Positions 1 through 12,400 of a stretch of 64,000 nt of DNA are shown here, one piece after another. The DNA lies in assembly GCA_963931865.1 (NCBI GenBank), contig OZ007509.1, positions 4,617,947-4,681,946 of the forward strand. Direction: 5' to 3'. Position numbers and translations under genes: made by a program. The first letter of the stretch is position 1, and every line of letters starts with the position of its first letter. The stretch is from Axinella damicornis (taxonomy: Eukaryota; Porifera; Demospongiae; Axinellida; Axinellidae). A model generated the notes under the pieces. The model saw only the letters and a program-made list of their open reading frames with translations. It was not told the origin of the DNA and searched no databases.

Positions 1-400
1 ATGTAAGCCGCCCATTCAACAACCAACCATTGGAGGAAGCTGTTAAATTGATTGGCACTACAAATGGGAAGAAGGTGACATTTTCAAAGGTCCGTTGATT
101 GTTGGCATTGGGTGTAATGCCACGAAAATCAAGTCCATATCTTGTTGCAAAAAAGTCAAGTGCTTCTGCCTCAGCAGTCTGAATCTGCCTATCATTGAAG
201 ACCATCACCTCTCGGAAAAACGCAAGATTGAAATCAAAACGATTCTCTCGGATTGAAGGGGGGTAAGTTTCATTGCTTGTGATAATGATTTCCGAAGTGA
301 AGAATCCATCATTACACCTTCCACTACTGGCAGGTCGTCTGGAAGCAGTTACCAGTAGGGTGGCAGAAGTAAGCAAGACAAGGCTTATCCACAGTTTCAT
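1..400 (-). CDS. Secreted protein of unknown family, paralog A (5' part; 3' end outside window)
   Basis: An open frame runs from an ATG at 398-400 on the minus strand to the window edge, about 133 codons with no stop. The start is followed by a typical signal peptide (MKLWISLVLLTSATLLVTAS) and then a mature region beginning near a Cys. It aligns by eye with the protein at 37008-37784: Cys-x-x-x-(F/W)F, then an FF or FT segment, TA.EA..FF..R(Y/F)GLDF, then N.TFFP..VP(I/V)N.T, N.W.(L/V)NG. The two are therefore paralogs. Several N-x-S/T sites suggest glycosylation in the secretory pathway. I do not recognise the family and assign no function. The C-terminal half lies outside the window. Confidence 0.7.
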   Translation of the reverse strand, partial: MKLWISLVLLTSATLLVTASRRPASSGRCNDGFFTSEIIITSNETYPPSIRENRFDFNLAFFREVMVFNDRQIQTAEAEALDFFATRYGLDFRGITPNANNQRTFENVTFFPFVVPINLTASSNGWLLNGRLT

Positions 401-529
401 TGTCACCGTTAGAGCTTAGAATGCTTGCAGATGAGTGAGAGGAGCTAGTATAGGTTGCTATGTGCGACAAATGCTTTTATACGAACTCGGGGGATATGCA
501 CAGGTTTCTGAGTATAAATGCCACCTTCC

Positions 530-985
530 GTTCAAGTGAGTTTACAGGGTTCTGAGTACATGCCACGCATGCACCTCTTCCTGTGAGTTGATTCTGTGTA
601 GCTACATTTCCCTCCTGTTCAAGTGAGTTAGTAGTGCTTCATTATTCAGACAGGGTTCCGTGTACATGCCACCATCCATTCAAATGAGTTGGTTCCTGTA
701 GCTACTGCATGCCATCATCCATTCAAGTGAGTTGGTTCCTGTAGCTACTGCATGCCATCTTCCATTCAAGTGAGTTGGTTCCGTGTACAAGCCACCTTTC
801 GTTCAAATGAGTTGGCATGCCACCTTCCGTTCAAGAGCCGTGCTTCATTATTCAGACAGGGTTCTGTGTACATCCACCTTCCATTCAAATTTTGAATGGA
901 AGGTGGAATTATGAGTTGGTTCCGTCTACATGCCACCATCCGTTCAAGTGAGTTGGTTCTGTGTAGACTAACTAGACTACATGCC
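530..985. repeat. Degenerate minisatellite
   Basis: About ten imperfect copies of a unit containing TTCAAGTGAGTTGGTTC with CATGCCACC and TGTAGCTACTGCATGCCA spacers. Unit length varies from about 40 to 70 bp. It lies upstream of the minus-strand secreted gene and no coding signal is visible. Nothing else is recognised between 401 and 1500 apart from this repeat and the C-run that follows. Confidence 0.75.
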
Positions 986-1161
986 ACCTTCCGGGATTAC
1001 TAGTCACGCCGGAACGTCTTTGTCTTGTCCCGTCGCGTCCCCGGCAAAAATAGCAACAGGCGTGTTCTCGTTCCCGATCCCAGGCTTATTGCATGCAGTC
1101 TGGGAACGGAAATTATTCTCGTGCCGGGGGCGCGCGCGTGAAGGGGCTTCGTGCCCAGACC

Positions 1162-1162
1162 A

Positions 1163-1193
<31 letters not shown>

Positions 1194-1205
1194 GCCCCCC
1201 CCCCC
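1162..1205. repeat. Poly(C) tract
   Basis: A near-uninterrupted run of C broken by GGG near 1191-1194. Frames across it give only polyproline or polyglycine. Confidence 0.95.
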
Positions 1206-2335
1206 GGATTTCCGTAAACTGCGCCCAAAACCAATAATCGCCCTGATCTGCGCTGGGGTTGGTCTGGGTCTGGGACCGAGACTATGCAGATCGATCGAGC
1301 TCATATCATGTGTGTGCACACTTCTCATCCTACACTATATTATTAACGACATAGCCTTCAAGGTGAGGTTATAGCTTACAACTACCGGTATAGTTGAGGG
1401 GCTGATGCAACAGTACAGTGCTTGTGTAGGTACTTCTCATGCTTCTGTTGTGTCTTCAAAATGCAGTACTGTAGAACAGGTCCTGCACGAATGTCTATAA
1501 ATGCCCTCACCAATCACTCCACCTCATAGCTGCAATCTGATGGTCTCCAGACGTTCACCCCAGTCCAGTATACCAAGCAAGCCCCTGAATGGGGGATTAC
1601 ATGAGAGGGAGGAGGAGGAGGAAGCATGGGTGGACTCACCTCATGATGTTGGCCTCAGAACCGACCATCCGAAGGATCCAAGAACACGCTGCAAGTACAA
1701 CCTCTTCTGCCGCCTGTTCTTCTGGTGAGCAATACGCAAAACACAGTAGGCTATTCCATTGACACCCTATGTTGAGGAATTACCTATTTGCCTACCCTGG
1801 CCCAGGACAGAAATTGTGCCTTCTACACTGTGCAAAACACGTTAGTATACAGAAATAATTATGTGAAAGGTTTACTTAGATTTACAGCAGAATATGAAAA
1901 TTTGGCTGTCAAATCCCCCATAGGACAAGTTACTCGTCGTCAAATGGGGATGCATTCTTAATAGGCTAGCCCATTACGACAGCTGTCACTTTTCCTCTTT
2001 GTCCACAAGCAGCGCATGTGTCATCCATTGATGATATCTGATTTCTGCATTCACATCCCCGACATGCACCCACACACACACACGTACACATCCCTATTTT
2101 GTTCCTAACACATGCACCCTCACATCCACACAGCTGGACTGATCCATTGTTCTGGTTGGGTCTTCGTCACAGCCTTAGCCAAACTGACCTCTACGCCCAC
2201 CCCAGCGAGGCCGACTCAGAAAAGCTACTAAAAAGTTCAACAAGTAATTCCAACTTTGTCCCCATAGTGGTTATTGCCATGCACAGGTAGTTATGTGGCA
2301 AGCTTGAAGGGATTGAGGTCAGTTGTGCATTTGTG

Positions 2336-2416
2336 TAGTCTATCGAGCTAGACCAATATTGTCTCGCTCTTCCCCCACTTCCTGAGCGAGAGAAAATTGG
2401 TCTAGCTCGACAGACT
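2336..2416. repeat. Short inverted repeat
   Basis: Arms TAGTCTATCGAGCTAGACCA and its near complement TGGTCTAGCTCGACAGACTA flank a GAGCGAGA/TCTCGCTC stem, forming an 80-bp hairpin in the intron where the ABCC sequence jumps from TMD1 to TMD2. Confidence 0.7.
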
Positions 2417-2471
2417 ACCGTTTGTCATGCTAGGTGTTCAGTTGAAGAGTACAATGAATTCCTCATGGGAG

Positions 2472-2504
<33 letters not shown>

Positions 2505-3498
2505 GTGCATGTACATGTGTGTGTATGCATATGTACGTACATGCATGCATGTGTGGAAGTGATGGAGCTACGTGTGCCTCTAAGCTTCAAATGTTCTTCT
2601 CCTGCAGGCCGGTATAGTTGTGTCTGACTGGTGGCTCTCAGACTGGTAAGAACATTGGTCCTACATATCATGTTCAGTCCATCCCATGAGATGACTCTTC
2701 CTCTCCTCAGGGCGGACTGCTCAACAACTAATATCACCCTCCTGGGGAATGGGACACTACGCTCCTCCTGCTTCCTCTCCACCAATCAGAGGATCGGCAT
2801 CTACGCTGGCACCACTGCCGCAGCCATCTTCCTCAACTTTGCCCGCTCCATCACGTTCTACTTTCTCTGTGTCAATGCCTCCAGAGTGCTACACAACAGG
2901 ATGTTCGCTGCCATCCTCCGAGCCCCCGTGCTGTTCTTCGACACCAACCCAATTGGTGAGCAGGATTGTCTCTCTGTTGCCATGATCCAGCATCACTCTT
3001 GCCTCACCCTCTCTTCTGCAGGCCGAGTTCTCAACAGATTTGCTAAGGATGTTGGTTTCCTTGACGATCTCTTACCACTCACCTTTTGTGACTTCCTTGT
3101 GGTAAATGTTCAGCCAGCAAAGAGGAGCTAGCTGCTACCTGGAGTAATGTGCATGTTCAGTGTTTGTTCTATATATATATTATATATTTTTCTATTTGCT
3201 ACATATTTGTTTCTCCACAGCTGCTCCTGCGGTTCCTTGCCATCATCTTGACGGCATCTGCTGCCAACCCCTGGGTACTCATCCTGGCTGTCTTTGTCAT
3301 GACAGCACACCTCATCCTCAGATGGTACTACCTGAAGACTTCCAGGGAGATCAAGAGATTGGAGGCAATTGGTATGTTGTCAAGTGCCAATTAGTGGGAT
3401 ATAATTACACAAGCAGTGTCAGAGGACATAATTTCACGTTGACAATGATCTGGTTGAGTGCAATTATTTCCTAATGTACGACATATATAGTTAATCTG

Positions 3499-4038
3499 TA
3501 CAAGTAGCTGAGCTCGCTTCGCTCGCTCAGCTACTTCCCCTCGTTCGCCTACCATACGTAATCCGGCGCCGGACAGCTCTCTGTGCAGACTGCAGAGCTG
3601 CTCCCCGATTGCGTCCGCTTCAGCTGCTGCTCGCCGCTTGCGTCCGCTTCAGCTGCTGCTCCCGGGCCCGATTGCAGCATCCGCTTCAACTGCTGCTCCC
3701 CCTTTGCCTCCGCTTCCAGCTGCTGCTCCCTGATTGCACCCGCTTCATCTGCTGCTCGCCGCTTGCATCCGCTTCAGCTGCTGCTCCCAATCACGTCCAC
3801 TTCGGCTGCTACTCCCCGATTGCGTCCGCTTCAACTGCTGCTCCCCGATTACGTCTGCTTCGACTGCTGCTCCCCGATTGCGCTTGCTGGATTCCAGCCC
3901 ATGCCCGGACCCGAACATTCTTCGCGGAGTTCGAGGTTCAGTAAATAAATTAAAGTACAAAGGTCGCGCGTCACTATAGTCTAGTCCCGCCCCATGAACA
4001 TCCCACTTCCGTCACTCACACACACACAGACAGACACA
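3499..4038 (-). repeat. VNTR-bearing dispersed repeat, copy 1
   Basis: One end carries a small hairpin (TACAAGTAGCT...AGCTACTT). Then come about ten copies of a roughly 29-bp unit (GATTGCGTCCGCTTCAGCTG plus CTGCTCCCC), a unique tail including TTCGCGGAGTTCGAGGTTCAG, and a terminal CA/GACA microsatellite. The same order recurs in reverse orientation at 46.72-47.28 kb and, truncated, at 9.47-9.74 kb. It lies in an ABCC intron. Ala/Ser/Leu-rich frames through it are repeat artefacts. Confidence 0.75.
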
Positions 4039-4154
4039 CGTTAAAATCTTAATGTATTGATTTCATGCTTATAGAAGCAAGCATGGGGGTGCTAACACAT
4101 GCCAGTGGATGAGCCATGCCCTAATGTAGCCATTACCTTCCTCCCAACATCTCA

Positions 4155-4380
4155 TTCCTTCTCCCTCCCTCCCTCCCTCCCTCCCTCCCTCCCTCCCTCC
4201 CTCCCTCCCTCCCTCCCTCCCTCCCCTCCAGCTCGTAGTCCTCTCTACTCTCACATATCAACCACACTACAAGGGCTACCCACCATCAGGACATTTGGCA
4301 AGCAGACTGTGGCACTTGACCACTTCAACAAATACCAGAACAACCACACACAAGTGAGCTGCTTAACTGCTGCACAACAT

Positions 4381-4436
<56 letters not shown>
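4155..4436. repeat. (CCCT)n tract and 55-bp poly(C) run flanking an ABCC exon
   Basis: A CCCT microsatellite occupies about 4155-4228 and ends at the acceptor of the exon at 4232. A C-run of about 55 bp lies at 4382-4436 just after that exon. A 30-bp sequence (cccttcccgtttcactgactgatactgtaggt, in part) is repeated immediately after the run. Confidence 0.9.
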
Positions 4437-4624
4437 TTCCCGTTTCACTGACTGATACTGTAGGTCCCCCCCCCTTCCCGTTTCACTGACTGATACTGTA
4501 GGTACGCCTATGGGCATGCCCCTGGTTACTATAATACCGTAGCCTCCCGCTAATCCGCTCCCTTTAAAATATGCCCTCCCCCTCTTTACCACCCAAGTTC
4601 CTGCATAGGGTACTTTGACTCGTT

Positions 4625-5100
4625 TCTGACCGCACCGGCTTATTGACCCGTGCTCGTTGGCTTATTGACCCGCTTTCCGACTCCGACCGGGGTATCTGTA
4701 AAAGCTGGACTCTGGACTCTGGATGGACTGGACTGGACTGGACTGGACTGGACTGACCAAAACAGATGTATACAGACAGCAAACGTCACCAAAGCTATGA
4801 AGGGTTGTCTCCAGCTCATTAATTATGCACATGACTTTTGACCTCTCAGAAATCGAGGAGACAATTAATGCCTCAACAGGGTAGGAAGCAACTTGGGACA
4901 GAGCTGGAGACAACCCTTCATAGCTTTGGTGAAGTTTGCTGTCTGTGTGCAGCTGTTTTGGTCAATCAAGTCCAGTCAGTCCACAGTCCAGTCCAGAGTC
5001 CAGAGTCCAAGTTTTACAGATACCTGTTTTAAAGCTAGCTGACTGATTAATCCGGTTGAACGGTTAACAAACGGGTCAAAGGGTTCGAAATCAGACCATT
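4625..5100. mobile_element. Foldback (long inverted repeat) element
   Basis: The left arm (about 4625-4828) is mirrored by the right arm (about 4885-5095). Matched blocks include CAAAGCTATGAAGGGTTGTC versus GACAACCCTTCATAGCTTTG, GACTGGACTGGACTG versus CAGTCCACAGTCCAGTC, and CTGTAAAAGCTGGACTC versus GAGTCCAAGTTTTACAG. The centre is short and AT-rich. It fits a MITE or foldback element in an ABCC intron. No transposase is present and target duplications were not resolved. Confidence 0.75.
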
Positions 5101-5398
5101 ACATAAACACAAACTCATACACCCATATGCACCTTTACCCTGTTATGCACCATATAGGGATGGTACCTCTATCCTGGTCGCTATAAGGTGGTTTGGAATG
5201 AGAAATGGCACTCTCAGTGCCTTGTTCCTGCAGCTGTCGCTTTCATCTCCCTCCCTCTAGCTTCAGGTAAGTCTATCCTTCCTTGAATTACATGCAGTCA
5301 TTAATTATCTCCTCCCTCTCTCTCCTTCTCCCTCCCTCCTACTCGATCACCACCACCCTCCCTCTCCTCTCCTTCTCCACCCTCCTCCTACCATCCCT

Positions 5399-5682
5399 CT
5401 CTCCCTCCCCCCTCTCCCTCTCCCTCCCTCCCTCCCTCCCTCCCTCCCTCCCTCCCTCCCTCCCTCCCTCCCTCCCTCCCTCCCTCCCTCCCTCCCTCCC
5501 TCCCCCCTCCCTCCCTCTCCCCCTCCCTCCCTCCCTCCCTCCCCCCCTCCCTCCCTCCCTCCCCCCTCTCTTCCTCCCTCCCTCCCTCTCTCCCTCCCTC
5601 CCTCCCTCCTCCCTCCCTCCCTCCTCCCTCCCTCCCTCCCTCCCTCCCTCCTCCCTCCCTCCCTCCCTCCCTCCCCTCCCAC
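5399..5682. repeat. (CCCT)n pyrimidine tract
   Basis: About 280 bp of imperfect CCCT repeat ending in (CA)n, inside the ABCC intron before the exon at 5705. It produces long Ser/Leu/Pro and Glu/Gly/Arg frames that are not genes. Confidence 0.95.
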
Positions 5683-6174
5683 ACACACACACACACTTAC
5701 TCAGAGCTGAATGCTGGTCTGGTGGGACTTGCTCTCACTTACACCATCTCCCTGAATGCCTTGCTCCAGTACTGCGTCCATCTAAGTGCAGAAGTGGCGA
5801 ACATTGTAAGAAGCAGCATCAGCTTTTTAACCCTAGAAACTGAGATTGCTATCACAATAATAAGGAGAATAAGGAAGAGAGCATTCAATTGTGTTTCTTC
5901 CTCAGATGATCTCGGCAGAGCGTATCATGGGGTATGGCCAGCTGGATTCAGAGGCACCGCTGGAGACGCTATTTCCACATGAGAAGCCACCTCCAGAGTG
6001 GCCCAAGAATGGGGAGATAGCTCTGGAGGATGTCTCATTCCGTTACTCTCCTGACCTCCCTCTGGTGCTCGTCTCTCTGCTTTCAAATCAAACCCACAGA
6101 GAAGGTGCAGCTCGTGGGATAACCTCCCTCCACTGCATGGCATTCCTCTGCTCAAACCACATCTCCATTTCTAG

Positions 6175-6435
<261 letters not shown>

Positions 6436-6449
6436 TGAAGTCGAGTTGA

Positions 6450-6653
<204 letters not shown>

Positions 6654-6766
6654 TGAGCTGGAGGGTTGCCTTGTGTAATCTAACTTCGTGTTACAACATA
6701 CGTTGCATAGCTATATATATTGCTGTACATTTTCCTTGCTCTCTGTGATGTCAGAACTGGTTGTAG

Positions 6767-6964
<198 letters not shown>

Positions 6965-7086
6965 TAGTACACACTTCAGCCAAGCATTGTTGCGAGTGAT
7001 GTGACCACCGGGCCATATTCCTCTTCCCTCCTCTCTCTCCCCTCCCTCCCTCTCTCCCCTCCTCCCCCTCCCTCCCCCCTTCCCAC

Positions 7087-7117
<31 letters not shown>

Positions 7118-7650
7118 CCCCAGGTGGTGAGCAGAGGTCAGGTAAAGGAGATTGACAGTCCATATCACCTCCTGCAGAATCCTCATTCCCAGCTTCGGAG
7201 AATGGTGGAGAAAACAGGTCCTTCTGCTTCCCGGAAACTGTACCAGATGGCTCTGGACGCCCACCTCCAACAGAGGAGGCTGGAGCAACAGACCAGCTCA
7301 GAGGCCAGTAGGCAATCTGACAATGACTCTAGGTTTCCTGAATCATTTGTGTTACCAGGTATCAACATTTTAGGCTTGGAGACAACAGTATTATATTTTT
7401 TGTGTTGGTGCAATAATAACACAACACTATAGCTAAGTAATTAATCCATATTCTTTATGCACTGAACTATAATTATTTATCATGATGATTTATAGCTATA
7501 CGTAGCTTGCTTGTCAGACAACAACTAGTCATAGTAGTATGATTCTATAGGGTAATATTATTCCACAGCTGAACATCGACCTTTTAATATTAGTAGTCAA
7601 TTGTCACACAATGCATGGTCTCAACTCAAAAGCAAGACTTAGTATTATTA

Positions 7651-7887
7651 TGTGAACGGATCAAGTAAAAATGGAACCTTAGGCGCAGTCAAATGTGGGG
7701 AATTGTCCAAATTTCTTAAAAATGGATTAAAACTTGTGCACCCCCTTCGAAGAAATGCCTGAAAATAATTATTGGAGAAACTCAATTCTTGGAAATATTC
7801 TGTTAGAACCATACCAATTCCCATTTCAGGGGGGTGAAAAGTGGGGGATGTGTGCCTAAGGTTTCATTTTTACTTGATCCGTTCACA
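7651..7887. mobile_element. MITE with inverted termini and TA flanks
   Basis: The termini TGTGAACGGATCAAGTAAAA and TTTTACTTGATCCGTTCACA are inverted complements, continuing inward as AACCTTAGGC and GCCTAAGGTT. Each end is bordered by TA. About 237 bp with no coding capacity. A TA duplication would fit the Tc1/mariner superfamily, but this is inferred from the ends only. It lies between the ABCC gene and the first transporter gene; the rest of 7432-8000 holds nothing I recognise. Confidence 0.7.
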
Positions 7888-8019
7888 TATACAATTCACC
7901 ATTGTATTTAGATTGCGGTTTCAACTTTGACCCGAAATCATATGACACGAGGGAAGGTCTTTTCGAGCGGACTGTGCCCCGCGGATCTGTGTTGCAATTG
8001 TATGCCTATGCCAGTGTAG

Positions 8020-8080
8020 AAGAGGTTAGCTGTTTGCGAGAGAGGGCTCAGTGCGCACGCAGGTACGAGTATATATAACG
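8020..8080 (+). promoter_or_regulatory. Core promoter of transporter copy 1
   Basis: A TATA-like stretch at 8070-8077 follows the block GAGAGAGGGCTCAGTGCGCA. The same block followed by a TATA-like stretch occurs at 17412-17459 upstream of copy 2, while the surrounding sequence has diverged. It lies about 180 bp upstream of a splice acceptor directly before the start codon, implying a spliced 5' UTR. Inferred from conservation between paralogs. Confidence 0.55.
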
Positions 8081-8156
8081 CCGTTAGAGCGCCGGCCTCG
8101 GATATCGGATGCAGATAGGCCTACTACACAGTATTACTACTATGGCCATCCAGTTT

Positions 8157-8205
8157 TAGTCTCGTTCCCAGACCCACCTCAGAGGAGGGTTTGGGAACGA
8201 GACTA
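8157..8205. mobile_element. TAGCC-family mini element
   Basis: Termini TAGTCTCGTTCCCAGACCC and GGGTTTGGGAACGAGACTA flank a 10-bp loop. It is bordered by ATCCAGTTT and ATCCAGTAT, an imperfect 9-bp target duplication. Variant of the commonest inverted-repeat family in the window. Confidence 0.7.
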
Positions 8206-8252
8206 ATCCAGTATATACTGTTCACATGTTTTATTTATGTCTGTGCAGGATC

Positions 8253-9397
8253 ATGGAGCATGAGCTTACTGACATTCCCTTGCAACCGCTGAAGAAATCT
8301 TCAGAAGTAGAGGATGAAAAAACCGTAGCACATGACCCGACTGAGCTCAGGGAAGCCAGCCAAGGAGATCAAGAGCAGACTTGGCTCATGATCAAGAGAT
8401 GGGTCTCTCGGAAATGGAAGTCGGTCTTCATTGCTGTTACCACAATGCTTGGATACTTGTTGTTGTATCTTGCAATTTCAGTGATTGCACCCTTCTATCC
8501 CATTTGGGTTAGTCTCACCACGTAATAATATTATTGGTAAAGCCAGTGCACTGGATCTGGGGGGGGGGGGGGGAGGTCTGTACGCATGTGGTACAACACA
8601 CTGTATCCATTCATGCATATGCTTGTACTATGATATTCATGCTTTGCTGTACACTTCTGTTTTATTACTGTAGGCGTTGCAGAAAGGTGCCAACTTGATA
8701 ATTTCTGGTTGTGTCATAGGCATGGCTGGTTTCATGATAACTATCTGCTCTCCCATTCTTGGAGTCTGTGTAAGCCCATCTGCCTCGTGTGCATGATACT
8801 ACAGTTTATAACTAACAACAATTCAAAATGGTGGCAGCTTCTGAACAGGAGCTTATGAATGACTGTGCTGTTGACAATTAGCTAAGTTTCACTACCAAGA
8901 ACACTGGTCAGCACTGGACTTTGAATGGACCTACTGCACTAGTGCCTGCCGGCCTGTGCTAGTTGACCACAGTCTTGTCCTGGTATTGTATATAGCGTGC
9001 ATTGTGTACTATATTTGTATCGTGGGAAGCCTTATTATCAAAGGTGCCGACCGCCATGAGGCACTTCCCAATGTGTATACCTAGTTAGCTGAAAAACCTC
9101 AACTCCCCATTGTCACGTTAGGAGTGTGTATGTGGTACACAAACCAGCAACAGAACAGTGCATTTGCTTAGCCCAGGTGAAGTGATCATTTGTTCTCAGT
9201 TTATCTGTCTGCGCACAAGACTAGGTCCCACACTCAATGGGTGGTGTTCTTGAATCAGATGTCACTGTAACTACATTATTGTCAGTTGTTTCTCTATGTA
9301 GCTTCCTCATCTTGGTGTGAAGTTCTCACAGGTAGCCGGACTGTTCCTAGCAGGAGGGACATTTATCCTGTTTGGGTATGTCATGTAACATGTGAGT

Positions 9398-9442
<45 letters not shown>

Positions 9443-12400
9443 TGTGTGTGTGTGTGTGTGTTTGTGTGTGTCGGAATGTTGGGACGTTCTGGGGGTGGGA
9501 CTAGACTAGTGATGCACATACGACCTTTGGCGTGTACTTTACTACAACCTCTCCTCTGAACCGTGAACTCTGCAAGGAATGTTCAAGAACATTGGGCAGG
9601 GGCTGGAACACCTAAGAACAGATGGGACTGCAAGCGTATGCAATCGGGGAGCAGCAACTGAAGTGGACACAATCGGGAACAGCAAAACTGAAGCGGTTGC
9701 GATCGCGGAACAGCAGCTGAAGCGAGCAAAGCTGCTTGTACATGTATATTATACAGAGGTTTAGTTGACTTTGTCTTTGTGCACACATAAAGGTTGTATT
9801 AACCTCATTCCCACCCAATTTTTGGTACAGAATGCAACAAAAAGCTAGGGAGGAGCCTGGGAGGAGCCTATAATTCAATTGTGGGATCACAGATAGACTG
9901 TGGGCAGGTTCATGGATGAATTGAGTCAACTTCACAGCAGCAATGTTATGATTACAATTACTCTACTAATTGAAAGGTTTTTACTAGACCCACCTGTCAG
10001 ATAGTGTTAGTAATTGAAATGAATTGTGTAATTGTAATCATTATGTTCTTAGAAAAACCTTTCAATTTTTTGGAATGTGAGGATGTGTAACCCCTTGTTT
10101 CTTGCTTTTTCAAGAGATGGAATATGATTGGCCATTACTAAATCCTTTTAGTTTATTGGAGAAAGGATTTTGCTTTCTTGTAGGATTGTGTAATTCATTG
10201 ATGCAGAATCAAAATTAGTATGCTAGTATAATTATTATGCACAACTACAGATACTACAGTGAATTACACGTATATTCATTACAGGTTTGTGACGGCCATG
10301 CCAAATGGAGCAGTGCCAAATGGAGCACCTGTTAGCCTCGTTCCCAGGCCCGGGCCTGGGAACGAGGCTAACAGGTGCACGCACCTACGTATATTCATTA
10401 CAGGTTTGTGACGGCCATGCCAAATGGAGCAGTGTTCATAGCATTCAGTTTTGTCTTGAGGGCAGTTGAAGGAATCGGTACTGCAATGTACAGCACTGCA
10501 TCCTACGTGTTGCTGACTCAGCTCTTCTCTGAACAGAAAGGCATGATTGTTGTAAGTCAACTGGGTTTTGTGCCTGGGGCCAGAATGACCTCATTTACTG
10601 CATTTACTCTTCTGAAGGGTACAGAACCTTTCTTACAAATAAAATTAAATTCATAATATCATAGTCCAGTTGATTGTCCAATTCACAGTCCTAGAGACCG
10701 CTTGTGATGTAGAGTAGCAGGTCCCCAAATGCCTGTGCACTTTGTGTACATATGCAGTGAAAAGGTAGACAAATGCCTGAAGGGAACCATTCTTAGAGTT
10801 GGTGAATATATAATTGGAGGTGGCTAGTACGTAATTCTAACTTCTATACACATAATGTATACTCCTATTAAAAACTTTTCTCTCCAATCCCTGTAGGCTG
10901 TTTCACAGGTGTCGATTGTTACAGGCTTTTGCATTGGAGCCCCAATAGGAGGATTGCTTCAATCAGTATGTGATACATGTTGTGTCTACTGTGAGTACTG
11001 TAGTTGAGGGATGTGCCAAGTGTGTGTACTGTAGTATGATGTGCCTCCTGAGATAGGCAGTACTACTACCTCTGCTGCAGACCACCATGCATCCTAGTTT
11101 CCCTGACATATTCCATTCTAGCCTCATTCCCAGGCCTTCTGCACCTCCAGCTTTTGATCGCTTCCAGTATGCAAAAGCTGGAGGTGCGGAAGGCCTGGGA
11201 ACGAGGCTATTCCATTCTGCTTGATTCCATTCCATTCCATTCCACATTCCATAAATTTGTCTATGCCACTTGGAGGGGAGGGTTGGGTTGGGTTGGAGGG
11301 AAGGGTTGGCAGTTTTAACCGAGAGCCCACAGAAAATGTCTGAGTCTTACGTCTAGGCAGATGTCCCATTCTAGCAGCCTGGTACCCAGGCTCTTGTGGA
11401 GGAAATGAGCCTGGACAAGAGGCTACCATTCTGGTTGGTGTAGGACTCTAAGCTCATCCATGTACGTATTGTTACTTCTCTCTGCAGGTCGGTGGTTTCA
11501 AACTTCCCTTTGTGAGTGTTGGTGCGATCATAATGCTGTTGGTGCTGGTGCTTTTACTTCAGCAGCTTGGTGTTGCTAGTACGTTGGGAATTACTGTTAC
11601 CGGTGTGTACACTTCTTCTGTGAACTGGGTGACTGATTTCAATCCATGTGGTCCCCACTAGCTGGCCTTTCCTGACGTCTATGTATAACGTGTGTTTCAG
11701 AGTTGCCAGCTGTCTCACTGGAGACTGTGGCTTCGCTGGAAAGATTGCTGCTTAAGGGGCACAGAATACATAAGTGAGTTGCTTTCTCATACCTTCACTG
11801 ATGTCCCAGCCATATCGCAGCTGTGACTTTATACATCAACGTTCACTGGCAGTGATGTGACGCACCCTCTTCGCCGTTCAACTGTACTGTGTGCGCTTTG
11901 AGCTAGCTGTATGCTGCCGTTATAATCGTGTTACGCAAATTAGTCCTTGGAGTGTGAAGCATTATTGGTTTGAGACTTTGAATTTTGATGCAGAATTATA
12001 AAGGACGTATAATTAGAGCGCCTACAGTACTTTATTCAAGTGCAGAATTTTAGCTAAAGGAGCTATAGCCTCTTCAGCAACTTGGTGTTGCTGGGAATTA
12101 CTGTTACCGGTGTGTACACTTATTCTGTGAACTGGGTGACTAATTTCAATCCAAGGGGTCCCCACTGGCCTTTCCTGACGTCTATGTATAGCATGTGCTT
12201 CAGAGTTGCCAGCTGTCTCACTGGAGACTGTGGCTTCGCTGGAAAGATTGCTGCTTAAGGAACATTTTCTTGTCTTCTACAGAGAGTGGTAAGCCGGGTG
12301 TAGTGTCACTGAAAGTTCTTTGCAGACTGTTCAAGTTTCCAATGGTTACTTTGCTGGGTAAGTATCACTGTGCATGTATCACCAATGTACTTGTTAACAC

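Noticed and set aside
981..1374. Open frames rich in proline or glycine across the C-run
   Set aside because: They exist only because of the homopolymer; no start context, conservation or splice pattern.
2427..2785. VCVCV and HTHTH frames, also at 41824-42339
   Set aside because: Dinucleotide repeat artefacts; the 2427-2627 stretch also overlaps a real ABCC exon in another context.
3583..3979. Ala/Ser/Cys-rich frames
   Set aside because: They are translations of the 29-bp VNTR, open in several frames, and recur wherever that repeat occurs (46783-47332).
5283..5843. Long Ser/Leu/Pro frame (plus) and Glu/Gly/Arg frames (minus)
   Set aside because: Translation of a (CCCT)n tract inside an ABCC intron; all frames are open in such repeats.
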